From Narthecium ossifragum (taxonomy: Eukaryota > Streptophyta > Magnoliopsida > Dioscoreales > Nartheciaceae): 64,000 nt of DNA. Both the position numbers and the translations under genes were made by a program. This document shows, piece by piece, positions 1-10,349 of the stretch (its first letter is position 1; the number at the start of each line of letters is the position of its first letter). The notes under the pieces were generated by a model, which was not told the origin of the DNA, ran no database searches, and saw only the letters and a list, made by a program, of their open reading frames with translations. Location: assembly GCA_963920575.1 (NCBI GenBank), contig OY986975.1, positions 19,251,897-19,315,896 of the forward strand. Reading direction: 5' to 3'.

Positions 1-1515
1 TAGGATCTTTATTGGGACAAGGCACCTTTCTTTGATGGGAATGGAGGACGTGTCGACCCAAGAAACCTTATAAGGGAGCGGATGGGGAACAGGAGTCAAA
101 CCCAAATGGGAGACAGTGGTGGAAGAGATCGCATTTATACAGCTCCCACTATCGATGATAACCTTGCAGTCCTTCTCTCCACACTTAATGTAGGTGTGAA
201 AGATAGCATTTCTGCGCCAGTCGTCACTTTCTTTTGGATGGGAAAGGGCACACCGAACCACGTTCACAGTAGGGTCGTGTGGTTCAATGTCACTAGAGTC
301 AACCGGAAAAGGTGAGGAGCGGATGCAGCTAAGAGGTACAAAATCATCCTCGCAGTCCTCGTCAACAAGTTGGAGGGTCTCTAGGTTTGGTTCATAGACT
401 TGCTCCTCAAGATCTTGTAAGTCAGTTTCCAAGCCTATTTCGTCAATGAGGAGTGATTTGTTTGCGCAGTTGGCAGCAATGTGACCAAAACCTTGGCATT
501 TGTAGCATTGAAGCTTGGGGGGCTGTCTGGGAGGGGCTCCTAGGACTCCTTTGCCTCTATTGTCTTGGCTAGAGGTGGCGGCAAAAGGTGTAGGTTTAGG
601 AGTGGGAGATCCAACAATAGGTCTGGGTCGTGCAGGTTGAAAGTTGTTAGCTACCTGGCGTCGTGTGTACACATACCTAGAGATTCGCTCATAGGTTTGC
701 GCTACAGTGTAGGCGTGTTCAAGGGTAGTAACCTCTCGGAGGGCCAATTCCCTCTTCAAGTCATCATTGAGGCCTTGTCGAAATCGACTTAGGACCACTC
801 GTTCATCCTCAACCACACCACTTCGCATCATGAACTCTTCGAATTGGGCGATGTACTCGGTGACTGATCGTCCTCCTTGGCGCAAGTTCGTCCATTGATC
901 CAGGAGATCTCCATGGTAGGTGGAAGGCAAGTATTTGATTTTCAGTTTGTCCTTCATCTCTATCCAATCGGTTATAGGTGGCTGGTTGGTGCGGAGCAAC
1001 AATTGCTCGGTGTTGTGCCAGAAAAGTTTGGCTTGCCCGATGAGTTTCATTTTAGCGAATCGAACACGTCGGTTCTCAGATAGATTGTACCACTCAAAGA
1101 AGTGGTCCATCTCCTGAAGCCAATCAGAAAAGACCTTAGGGTCAAGGCGACCATCGAAGGTGGGGGCCTCAACTCGAATGCCCCGCATTACATCCTCATC
1201 GTGATCACGGACATCTCTAAACCCGGTCTCATGCCTACGGCCTCGACCATTGTGCTGGGGACCTAAGTCTCGATGATGTCGATGGGGTCGGGGATTGTTT
1301 TGTGGGAGATGTCCTAGGAATCCGGGACCTTCCCTATCAGTGTCTGTGCCCGCACTGCGGTGTGAGTGGTTGTCGTTGACACCACTTATTCGTTGGACGG
1401 ACACCTCAAGTGCGTCTATCCTAGCGTTAGTCCGAGCACTTTCCTGCCGAACTTGCCGGAGTTCAGCAGTTAAATCTTGAAGGTTCTTCATTAAAGATTC
1501 CATTGTGGGGTCCAT
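1..1515 (-). CDS. Retrotransposon gag-protease polyprotein (partial)
   Basis: The frame stays open from the ATG at 1515-1513 to the window edge (505 codons), so this copy's gag looks intact. The N-terminal third is polar and charged. The middle holds a Retrotrans_gag-like capsid region (about 1160-690, with motifs such as FDGRLDP and LRQGGRSVTEY). A zinc knuckle CX2CX4HX4C lies at 507-466, with Cys codons at 505-507, 496-498 and 466-468 and His at 481-483. An aspartic protease active site, DSGS, lies at 153-142. The role is to form the retroelement particle and to process the polyprotein. Pol domains after protease are outside the window, so I cannot say whether the element is autonomous. Confidence 0.88.
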   Translation of the reverse strand, partial: MDPTMESLMKNLQDLTAELRQVRQESARTNARIDALEVSVQRISGVNDNHSHRSAGTDTDREGPGFLGHLPQNNPRPHRHHRDLGPQHNGRGRRHETGFRDVRDHDEDVMRGIRVEAPTFDGRLDPKVFSDWLQEMDHFFEWYNLSENRRVRFAKMKLIGQAKLFWHNTEQLLLRTNQPPITDWIEMKDKLKIKYLPSTYHGDLLDQWTNLRQGGRSVTEYIAQFEEFMMRSGVVEDERVVLSRFRQGLNDDLKRELALREVTTLEHAYTVAQTYERISRYVYTRRQVANNFQPARPRPIVGSPTPKPTPFAATSSQDNRGKGVLGAPPRQPPKLQCYKCQGFGHIAANCANKSLLIDEIGLETDLQDLEEQVYEPNLETLQLVDEDCEDDFVPLSCIRSSPFPVDSSDIEPHDPTVNVVRCALSHPKESDDWRRNAIFHTYIKCGEKDCKVIIDSGSCINAISSTTVSHLGLTPVPHPLPYKVSWVDTSSIPIKERCLVPIKIL

Positions 1516-2987
1516 AGTCACGTGGTGTTGAGAATCAGATGTGAAACGACCACTACGAAGTTGCATGCAGATGTAGGGTGACTACAACTAATATGCAAAT
1601 GATTGTATGTGGACCTAAGGCATGAGGCAAGAGATCAACAGGAGTGAAATCCAAGTAAATCTCAATACAAATTTTAAACCAATTTCGGCAAAATTTCAAT
1701 GTTGGGATTAAGTCACATAGATTTCAGGCTTGTAGAATTGGATTTCAAAAATTGCTAATAAACTCCACAATTAATATCAAAGTCCAATTAGTAGGGAGTA
1801 TTAGACATATATGGTAATTCAAAGCAATCATAAGTGGATTAGGCATATATAGCAAGCAGAGGAGGAAAATTTGTGGAATTATGCCCAACACAATAGAGAA
1901 TTGATGCTAAATTCAGAATTCACAAACTAGATCCATAGGAGTGACTAACCTGGTTCAGTCTGACTGACATAAGTAGTCTAACCTGATCCAAGTCTGCTTC
2001 AAGCTGAAGTGGGCTGAATCTGATCTGGTTGGGCTTAACCCCTTTGCTGGTCAAATGACTCTGACTGTTCCCGACAGCCCTTTTAGGCTGATTGGCCCGC
2101 TTGGCCTGACAGGCCTTTAACACTCCACCCCGATGCACACACGATCGGGCGAAAGATCTCGGGCCGTCCCGAGGTCGGCGACGAGTGTTCCCGAGGGAGG
2201 CACGGGGTTCTTCGAGGGCGGCGTCGAGGGTTCCCGAGGTGGGGGGGGGGCTGGTGGGGAAGAAGGCGGCGCCAGAGAATGGGTCGGTGGACGGATCCAA
2301 AACGGATCTGAGGAGAAGACGGCGGAGGTGGTGATGGTGGCGGGCGACGGCGAAGGTGCTACTGCGATCTGGTGGGCGACGGCGACGGTTGAAGGCGACG
2401 GAGAACGGCGACGGTTGAAGGCGACGGAGAACGGCGACGGTTGATGAACGGAGGTAGCAGGGGAGAGGGAGAGTACCTCTCTCTTGCTCACTCACTCTCT
2501 CTCTCTTGCTGACTCTCTCAGGTACCTCTCTTGCTCACTCTCTCTCTCTTTCTGCGTCTCTCTCTCTCTCAACCTCTCACTCTCTTTCTCACTCTCTCTC
2601 TCTGGTTTCCTTCGATCCGGGGATGCTTGGAGAACAGCGGTAGGGGGAATGGGTTCGGGTTTGCTTGTTGAGCAGTGGTAGGGGAAGGTGTGGACGGTGG
2701 ACGGTGGCCGGTGGACGGTGGACGGTGGAGTTTGGGGCTGAGGAGAGGGGACTGAAAATGGGAGAAAAGGAGGGTCGGAGGTGGGGGAAAGAGAAGCACG
2801 TGAAGAGGAGGAGGCGACGGGGAGGAAGAAGAAGGGACTGAGACCTGCAATTTCTCTTCTTCTTCTTTTTTCTCTTTTTTTTTTCTTTCTGTTCTGCTTC
2901 TTCTTCTTTCGATGCACAGAGAACTTCTTCCTCTTTCTTTCTTTTTTTTTTTTTTTTTTTTTTTGGAGCTTTGTCAGCTCTCGTCCC
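1516..2987 (-). other. Long low-complexity leader between upstream ORF and gag
   Basis: This stretch has no convincing gene. It contains a T run at about 2941-2964 (A-rich on the element's strand), a CT-rich block at about 2476-2610, short direct repeats built on GGACGGTGG at about 2692-2727, and a tandem array of a 26-bp unit (GGCGACGGTTGA...) at about 2377-2443. The overlapping Arg/Ser-rich reading frames here reflect base composition. A leader of roughly 1.8 kb between primer site and gag is long for a plant gypsy element, so a secondary insertion or an extended non-coding leader is possible. Confidence 0.5.
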
Positions 2988-3305
2988 CTACTGTGGGGTG
3001 GTGCTTCTGCTGCTGATGGCCATCCTCCCGAATTGGGCTAGGTCGTCATCCTCTTCGTCGTCGAAGTCGTAGTCGTCGACGTCAAGTTCGTCGGCTATGA
3101 CCGGAACTAGGGTAGGGGCTGGGGTTTGAGAGATTCGCAGGTGGTGTTGTGGGGTGTACGGTCGGTGAGGGAAGATGTGGGGTTGTTGAGGTCTTGGGGG
3201 AGGTGGTGGCGGTGGCTGCTGTCCCCGTGGTGGCGGTGGCAGCCGCTGGTGGGGAGGGTAAGGAAAGGTGATTGTAGAGGGTCGACTGCTTGAACCGGAC
3301 ATCAA
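2988..3305 (-). CDS. Proline-rich, acidic-tailed ORF upstream of gag
   Basis: A 105-codon frame starts 8 bases after the primer binding site and comes before gag. The protein is Ser-rich at the N-terminus, then has long proline and glutamine runs (about residues 15-60), and ends in an acidic block (DDYDFDDEEDDD, about residues 76-87). I recognise no domain. It could be an extra small ORF of the element, the start of a longer gag now cut off by sequence between 2987 and 1516, or chance coding in compositionally biased DNA. The acidic block and the position are the only support for a real protein. Confidence 0.35.
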   Translation of the reverse strand: MMSGSSSRPSTITFPYPPHQRLPPPPRGQQPPPPPPPRPQQPHIFPHRPYTPQHHLRISQTPAPTLVPVIADELDVDDYDFDDEEDDDLAQFGRMAISSRSTTPQ

Positions 3306-3312
3306 GCAGCCA

Positions 3313-3324
3313 GCTCTGATACCA
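3313..3324 (-). other. Primer binding site (initiator Met tRNA)
   Basis: The minus strand reads TGGTATCAGAGC, the usual plant retrotransposon site complementary to the 3' end of initiator Met tRNA. It lies three bases (AAC) inside an LTR end that finishes in CA, the normal spacing. It fixes the orientation of the element and the inner border of the LTR. Confidence 0.9.
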
Positions 3325-3327
3325 GTT

Positions 3328-3692
3328 TGGTGCCGGCTGGCTGATAAAGGGCTTGCAGGGGGAGAAGAACTAGCAGGGGAGAGGGGAGGAAGGAAGAAGG
3401 AAGAAAGAACCAGGGAGAAAGGAAGAGGAAGAGGGAGAGGAATCAGGAGAGAGAGAGATATTTAGAGAGCAAATGTTTTCATTCATCAATAATCCCTTCA
3501 TACAAGACCTAAGGCTCTCTTATATAGGAGAGATAACATGACTTGACCAAAGTGGTTCAAGTCCAAATACAACATGACTTGACCCAGACTAAGGGTTCAA
3601 GTCCAAAATACAACATGACTCGACCCGTATCCCAATCTGGATCAGATGTCCGCATCAAAGTGGGTTCATAGTTGTATGAGACACAACCCTCA
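3328..3692 (-). repeat. 5' LTR of the retrotransposon
   Basis: The inner border is set by the primer binding site. The outer border is my best guess: the minus strand begins TGAGGGTTGTGTC, or a few bases inside that. The LTR carries a TATA box read on the minus strand (TATATAAG, about 3518-3526), followed by a stretch rich in CT repeats, as is usual for plant LTR promoters and leaders. Length is about 365 bp. Without the partner LTR its ends and age cannot be confirmed. Confidence 0.65.
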
Positions 3693-4694
3693 AAAAATTA
3701 AACCAACGGAATTCTAACAATTTTATGGAACATTAAATAGCACAGACATGTCAAAGAGAGGTCAAACTTCTACAACTTAAAGTAGGATCAAGAAATTACT
3801 TGTTTTGAAATACAACGAAGTACTTATGTAGGGATTTGATAGCTTAATTTTCCCCAAAAAAATTAGAAAAATTTGATGTAGCAACTTCTTCGTCATTGTT
3901 GGATCAGCAAAACTCCATAACTCGAGAAAACCTAGGTTTTTCATAAAATGATCACTAAAATAAATGCATAGCATGTCTTCATAGATCATAAACATCTTTT
4001 GAACTGTTATTGTTTTTCTTCGTTCATATATAACAAAAGGAAAGTCTTTAGATTACTAGATTAAGTTTTCATCCATTATTGGCATGGCCTGGGGTTTTTA
4101 ACTACCAACAAGGAAGGCCAACCAACCCTCAACATTGTCCTAAGAGACTGTTCGTGGAAAGCCATGTCTTTTGAAGCCTTGATTTTCCTTCCTTCCTAAA
4201 ATAGACTGTTCTTTTGACTTTGGAGTAAACACTAGACCAAAACTGGTCAAAAACCAACCAATTTCCAGTCTCAGATCAATTCCATCACGACTGCATTGGC
4301 CAATCCATCTTCCAAGTTCCAACAGATTTGAATCAAAATTATGTAGAGGTGAGCCTAAGTCCAATGATAAATTTGTAGGCTTCTCACGTAGCGAGGAGTC
4401 GGCATCATGCTTACCATCAATGAGTCCAAACATGGATTAGCAACAGCTCTGTATCGTGACAACCGCGGTAATATATAGTGGCTGGTAGCAAAGCATGATA
4501 GCCGGCAAGAAAAAGGAAAAGTAAGTATAACAAATCATAACATTTAAGACAAACAAGGTCAAGCTCTTGTTTTTTTAAAGAAAGAGGCGTCTCCCAAAAG
4601 TTGACACAATTACATCTATTTAAAGCAGAGAAAGTAATGCATAGATGTATAGGAGTAAATTTAGTTGTGCACTATCAAATATCGCAAGGCTAAC
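3693..4694. other. Non-coding DNA between retrotransposon and CHIP exon 4
   Basis: AT-rich sequence with no recognisable exon. It starts right after the splice donor of the CHIP-type gene's exon 4 (minus strand) and ends at the retrotransposon LTR. I looked for the next expected CHIP exons (helical hairpin and U-box) and did not see them. It is best read as the start of intron 4. Confidence 0.5.
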
Positions 4695-6507
4695 CTTTTC
4701 TAGTTTCTTTACGGCTCCAGCAAAGTCTTGCCCATCCAGCAATGCAAGTCCTAACATATAGTGAGCCTGCCAAACCAATGAAGAACTCTTCTTAATTATA
4801 TACAGAAGTTACGCCTTATCATCATTAAATCTAGGCCATGCAAGCACATAGTGCCATTGTGGTTTGAAACAACCAAGTAAAAGAAGGAAGAAAAAATCTG
4901 CACACATGACACATTGATAGAAATTAGGGAGCAAAGGAATTCTTCACAATTTGGACCTTGAAGTGCTGTATCAGAAATGAAAGATCTTAAGTCAAAATTT
5001 GTCTCTTTGGACATGGCTGTATAAGGAGCCAAGACCCATATCCTAACCTGGATTGCCAGATGAACTTGCTTGCTTTAGGCTAGATTTATGAGGAAGCTTT
5101 TTCCTTCTTGCTGTCTTATGTTGTCTTTACCTTCGGATTCTCACACTGTCAATTAGTTTTCACTCCCTATCTCTTCCCGCTCTTACTCTTCTTCCCAATT
5201 GAAAACCAGCTNNNNNNNNNNNNNNNNNNNNNNNNNNNNNNNNNNNNNNNNNNNNNNNNNNNNNNNNNNNNNNNNNNNNNNNNNNNNNNNNNNNNNNNNN
5301 NNNNNNNNNNNNNNNNNNNNNNNNNNNNNNNNNNNNNNNNNNNNNNNNNNNNNNNNNNNNNNNNNNNNNNNNNNNNNNNNNNNNNNNNNNNNNNNNNNNN
5401 NNNNNNNNNNNTTGGTCACTGTCTCCAGAGATAATCGAGTGTCCTGGAATCATGGTTGGAAACATGATATTTGAGTCTATCCACATTGATCACAAATGAA
5501 TGCAATCACCTGATTAAATGCTAGGATCAGAATAAGTTGATTAAAGGTAAAACAGAATTCCCACTCCCCCTTGTCTTCTTAAAGCTGCAGTAACCACTCC
5601 AAGATACTTCCACCATAATCTAGTCACAAAGTTAAATACTTGTTCTTCCACAAATAAGGGTAGAGGCAAGTATCAAAAGAGATACTTACCTTAAAGGAGT
5701 GGCTATCAAGCTCAATAGCTCTTTGGCAATCTTCCTCAACTTTTGTCCACTCTCTACCAAACCAATAAGCATACATTTAGACATCCAGCATATACAGGAA
5801 AAAAGAAAGTTGAGATAGTGTACGAACTTCCGCTTAAAATAGCACAGCGCTCGATTCGTCCAGTACACTGCTACATTTGGGCACAGAGCTATAGCCTGCA
5901 TACCCAACACAAGAATTCAGATATTTCAAATTAATCTGAGCTAAAAAACTGGAACAACAAAACAATAATGAAAAATCTGATGTTTGCCAATGAGAAAAAC
6001 CTACCCATAATCAAAGAACATAGACCTAATGGACAAAACCAGGAAAGGAAGATGGTGTATCTGATTCCAAAATAACCAATGGAAAGGAAAATAGTAAGCA
6101 GCTGATCGAACACCCAACATAGAAATCACGAAAACGGAAACAAAAGAAGAATTGAGAGCAAGAAAGCAATTTAATCCACCACTAAGACAAAACAAAGCCA
6201 AAACATGCATTAAAATCCACAAATCGAAGGGATTGACCCCATTTGACTTGAAAACTCAACCAAAACAAAGGACGAACAAGCTACTGAAACCAATAATTCA
6301 AACCTAAAGACGTAGTCTTCGAGGAAAAATAAGGATCAAAAGACCGGAAAAAAGCCCTACTTTTCCCTATTATAGTTATAGGTATACCCCGGTATAGGCG
6401 TCGATGGCGGCGCCGAGGCGATCCTTCTTGAAGGCGGCGTTCCCATCCGATCTCAACAGCTCCGCCTGCACGGCCGCGCTCTCCGCCGCCGTCGCCGGCG
6501 GCGACAT
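4695..6507 (-). CDS. CHIP: CHIP-type co-chaperone E3 ubiquitin ligase (N-terminal TPR part)
   Basis: CHIP binds Hsp70/Hsp90 tails through TPRs and ubiquitinates clients through a C-terminal U-box. Four minus-strand exons are visible: 6388-6507, 5828-5895, 5690-5753 and 4695-4766, joined by GT-AG introns in phases 0, 2 and 0. They encode 108 residues beginning MSPPATAAES and covering the TPR repeats: DGNAAFKKDRLGAAIDAYTG, AIALCPNVAVYWTNRALCYF, WTKVEEDCQRAIELDSHSFK, AHYMLGLALLDGQDFAG. This matches the TPR block of plant CHIP, whose full length is about 280 residues. The coiled region and U-box are absent, because downstream sequence is retrotransposon and then the window edge. Intron 3 contains a 200-N gap. 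Either the gene resumes beyond the element or it is truncated. The family call is firm; intactness is unknown. Confidence 0.85.
5212..5411. other. Assembly gap (200 N)
   Basis: Exactly 200 N, a placeholder size. It lies in intron 3 of the CHIP-type gene and does not interrupt a recognised exon. Confidence 0.99.
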
Positions 6508-8289
6508 CTCTCCCTCTCTCGTTGTCTAAAAAGACGCGTGAGATCGAAAGGCGAGATTTTGGCGATTCTTTCTGCGTATTTATATATGTAATAACGATTT
6601 CAAAACGTTTCCGCGGAAGACTTCGAGTTGACTCATGCCGCGTGGTCTGTATTTTTCTCAAAAACCATCTTTTAACTTGTTTTATTTTTTACTGTTTTAG
6701 ACAAGAAAATAAAGTGTCATTTGGACTCAAGTAGAGTCACTTTATACCAAAATTCGTTTATGCAATTTACGATTTTCTATAATTTATTTTAGATACTTTA
6801 TACCAAAATTCTGATTACTAGTTTCATGACACCAATTTGGTGAAATTTATTAACATGTACACCGCCTTCATGTTATTTAAGGTGTTTACACCATTTTACA
6901 TTAATTATGGTTAGTTATGTTTTTTTGTTGACCCTTTTGCATCTATGACGTCATTAGCCCGTTACCCGCCCATTTTATCCAGCTGTATTCATGTGGCCGG
7001 AATTTTATTTCCTTTTTTCATGGATCAGACAAGCGTGGACGCTCCAGCCTCGATCAATGGTGAGAAGGTTCCAACAGTCGTCGACGGCGATGGAGGATGG
7101 CTCGTGGGTGGTTGGGGAGTTCGTCCATCGGTTCGGATCGAGGCGACGGGAGACGGAGACGACGGATCCGGCGAGGTCGGCGATGATATGCTTGGAGGAA
7201 GAGGTTGCCAAATCTTCGACCACCTCGATCTCCTAAATCCACATATCCACCCCCCAACTATTCCCCAAAGTGTTCCTAGCGAGATCTGGTAGTCTCACGC
7301 CGTCCTTAGCAGATGCAATGCTGGATCCGAAGGTGTAAATAGTAGGAAAGAGAAAAATGAAAAATGGAAAAAAAGAAAAGTGAAGTTGAGAGCTCGTCGT
7401 AGGTTAATACTGGTATAAGAGGGATGATAGGGATCTCACAAAATGATCCACGATGGCTGATCGACGAGAATGGCGACGAAGGTTGGGGATCATTGGAGAA
7501 AATAGAAAATTGGTAGAGAAATCCAACGACTGAGATTTGTCGGAGGTCGATCGCCAGTGAGTAGGCCTCATCGAAGGTTTGGATAAGTGGAGGAGAGGTC
7601 ATGGGTGGTTGGGGTGCACGTCCATCCACCGAGTCGGAGTGAGGCGATGGGCGACAAATCTGTCAAGGTCGGTGGCGGCGGTGAGGAAGAGGTTGTCGGA
7701 TTAGGCCAGATCTCATGGAAGGGGTTGTGAGGTGATGAGGATGTCGAATATGGTATTGTTTGGGGTTTTGAGGGCCGAAGGTGATGGGTTAGGACGGTAG
7801 TGGTGCCGGTCTTTAGATCCGAGAGGTTTGAGGAACATATGGATGTCGTCGGCTTTGTGGTAGCGAATGGGGTGACAAGCGACGGCAGGCGGCGGCGTGG
7901 AGATCCGGGCACGACGAGGACGGTGATGGGCAACAACGATGGCGTAAGATTTTTCAAATTTTGAAGGCAAACATGGAGATGGTTCTTTTGATGGTGGTTG
8001 AGAATGATAGGGGTAGTTAGGTCTTTCCTATCTAATTTGGTGTTATTGTCCCAGATCTAATCGATAGTGTTTTATTAGCAAAATAAGATATGTTTATGGT
8101 GCTTATGGCTCTTACCTTTTTTTTTGTTACTAGTTAAACCAACTCATTACCACCACCGCGTATTATCACATCTTCCTTCTGAGGATGGACATCCTTCCAT
8201 GGTGAGCATTTACAAAACCCAACTTTCTTTACTAGTTGGTTCATTTTAGTCACTTGTCATTGTTCAAACGACTTTCTTTGGTTTTTCAA
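6508..8289. other. CHIP upstream region and GC-rich diverged repeats
   Basis: 6508-6944 is the probable promoter of the minus-strand CHIP-type gene and is AT-rich beyond the first 150 bases. About 6945-7960 is GC-rich and holds two diverged versions of one sequence. Phrases such as GGTGGTTGGGG, CGTCCATC and GAGGAAGAGGTTG occur in order near 7107-7206 and again near 7604-7697. It looks like decayed transposon or duplicated non-coding DNA; the overlapping frames on both strands show no domain. 7970-8289 holds nothing I recognise. Confidence 0.45.
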
Positions 8290-8547
8290 GCCCCCATTTG
8301 GTTGGGGATAGGGGGAGATAATCCCAATTATCTCCCTATTTTATTCCTAAACATCAAAATCCTTTATCCACACTTATTTCCGAGCAATCATTACTTATTT
8401 ATCCTCACTTTTCAATCATTACTCATTATTCTCATTTTTTTTACCTAAAAATCATTTATCACCGCTTATCCCCACTTTTTCTATTCATTCTCAAAATCTC
8501 TTATTCCCAATTATCCTCACATTTTTTATCCCCAAACCAAACGAGCC
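8290..8547. mobile_element. Small TIR element (GTTTGG family)
   Basis: Non-coding, about 258 bp. The left end GCCCCCATTTGGTTGGGGAT and the reverse complement of the right end GGCTCGTTTGGTTTGGGGAT match at about 16 of 20 positions. The interior is AT-rich with TTATC-type repeats. No clear target duplication is visible, so the superfamily is unsettled (hAT or PIF/Harbinger-like). Confidence 0.6.
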
Positions 8548-8583
8548 AAAGAGTTACTCATGAGCCATCCATCAAACTTAAAG

Positions 8584-9814
8584 CCCCCGTTTGATTTGGG
8601 TTTAAAGGGAATAGGGTTAAGTGGATTAGGGGTAAAAAAGTGGGAATAAGAAATTGTGGTAAACTTAATCCACTTTTGGCGTTTTAACTCATAAACAAAG
8701 GTAAGTTAGTGGGTTAAGCTTGGGATAAGGATAAGAATTGTAAAGTGTATAAAATATATAATATTATAATAGTGGATAAGCTAGTGGGTTAAGATTATAA
8801 TATTTGAATTAACTATTAAATTAATTCAAATATATCTACATAATGTGTATAAAATATATAATATTATAAATAGTGGATAAGCTAGTGAGTTAAGATTATA
8901 ATATTTGAATTAACTATTAAATTAATTCAAATATATCTAAATAATGTGTATAAAATATATAATATTATAAATAGTGGGTAAACTAGTGGGTTAAGATTAT
9001 AACATTTGAATTAATTATTAAGTTAATTCAAATGTTTGTACATGAAGTGTATAAAATATATAATATTGCATCAATGCATCCCAATGTGAACCCACTTATA
9101 TTAATATAATAATAATATTTTAATATTTATTATTAAAATAATATAAAATAATGTTTGTACGCTTCAATGCATCCCATGCGGACCAACTTATATTAATATA
9201 ATAATATTTTAATATTTATTATTAAAATAATATATTAAAAAAAATTTACCATGATGTGGAACAATCATGATATGACATGTGGACCCACTTATATTAATAT
9301 TTTATTATAATAACATATGAATAATATTATTTAATATAGTACGCATGTTAAAAAAAAAAATTATGTGTGCGCAAAAGTTTTTATACGCTCATAAACACGC
9401 ATACAAAAATGTTTATGCGCTTATAAAAATATTTGCACGTGGAAAAACAAAAACATATAAAAAGTGTTACTACACACGTAAACATTTTTATACCATCATA
9501 AAAATATTTGCATGTATTTTTTAGAAACGCATAAAAAAGTCTAAGGGCGTAAAAACAATTTCCCATGCGTAGTGTATTAAATAATATAAATAACATATTA
9601 TTATAATAAAATATTAATATATGTGGGTCCCATATGCCACGTGTTATACCATGATTGGTCAACATCATGTTAAAAATATATTATTTTATCATTCTTTATA
9701 TATTGATATCATGAAAATAATATTAAAATATATATGATGGGTGTAAATGAGAGGGAGAAGCTTAACTCCATTTTTGGGTTTAATCCCTCTTAATCCTATG
9801 TTGCCAAACAGGGG
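8584..9814. mobile_element. Foldback TIR element with internal hairpin
   Basis: The ends are related inverted repeats: the left has CCCCCGTTTGATTTGGG, and the right, reverse-complemented, has CCCCTGTTTGGCAACA followed by a GGATTAAG-like segment. Inside, 9246-9350 and about 9560-9670 are long imperfect inverted repeats (for example ACATGTGGACCCAC against GTGGGTCCCATATG), giving a stem of about 100 bp and a loop of about 210 bp. The left arm also carries a tandem array of 100-bp units. There is no transposase ORF. It resembles a large non-autonomous foldback element; the superfamily is unknown. Confidence 0.65.
8745..9068. repeat. Tandem repeat of about 100 bp, three copies plus a part
   Basis: Units start at 8745, 8845, 8946 and 9047 with GTGTATAAAATATATAATAT, so the periods are 100, 101 and 101. 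Each contains GTGGATAAGCTAGTG or a variant and an inner palindromic part, TTTGAATTAACTATTAA / TTAATTCAAA. The fourth unit is cut short. The array lies inside the foldback element at 8584-9814. Confidence 0.9.
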
Positions 9815-9925
9815 AAAAGAGCCTTGAATAATAAAAAAAAGCGGAGTTACGTGAAAAATAGGTCAGATGGGATCTTTACGAATACAGAAAAGGAGATATT
9901 AGAGAGTCGGTTAATATTGTTATTA

Positions 9926-10349
9926 GGGTTATTTACTTTTGAGACATTAAAACTTTTTAAATTACAAATGTACCCTTACAATCTTTGCATTTACATATGC
10001 ACCTCTGAAAACATTGTGATAATATTAACCATGCCCCTCCGTCCAAGTCCGTGCATATATTTAACTTAACCAGAGTAGAAACATAACCAGGGTGGGCAAA
10101 ATTACTTAATTGCCCATCCCCATTAACATCTAACTTAACCAGAGTAGAAATATAACCAGGGGTATAATTGTCTTTTCAAAAGGGTTATTTAACGACGTTA
10201 GGTATATTCCGTAAATATTAACCGGCTAGTAACCGGAGGGTATGGTTAACATTATCACAATGTTTTCAGGGGTACATATGTAAAGGCAAAAATTATAAGG
10301 GTATATTTATAATTTAAGAAGTTTTCAAGATCTCAAAAGTAAATAACTC
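9926..10349. mobile_element. Mutator-like MITE, copy 1
   Basis: Non-coding element of about 424 bp with long terminal inverted repeats. The left begins GGGTTATTTACTTTTGAGAC and the right ends CTCAAAAGTAAATAACTC. Inverted similarity runs for about 75 bp (for example TTTGCATTTACATATG against CATATGTAAAGGCAAA). The same sequence occurs at 62231-62644, where a target duplication of 9-10 bp is visible, supporting a Mutator-like origin. At this copy no matching target duplication remains. Confidence 0.8.

Larger units (their letters stand above)
1..3692 (-). mobile_element. Ty3/gypsy-type LTR retrotransposon, 5' part only
   Basis: On the minus strand the order is LTR (about 3692-3328), a primer binding site complementary to initiator Met tRNA (3324-3313), a long leader, then gag running into protease and off the left window edge. 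Reverse transcriptase, RNase H, integrase and the 3' LTR are not in the window. The Ty3/gypsy call rests on the Retrotrans_gag-like region, a CCHC knuckle and an in-frame aspartic protease (DSGS). It lies in the same orientation as the CHIP-type gene to its right, whose downstream exons are missing, so it may sit inside that gene's fourth intron. The right LTR border is approximate because the second LTR is not available for comparison. Confidence 0.85.

Noticed and set aside
2492..2917. Arg/Lys/Glu-rich frame of 141 codons
   Set aside because: It covers CT- and GA-repeats in the retrotransposon leader; no domain, and other frames are open too.
8745..9068. Regular direct repeats resembling a CRISPR array
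   Set aside because: The units are about 100 bp with no unique spacers, and the locus is plant nuclear transposon DNA.
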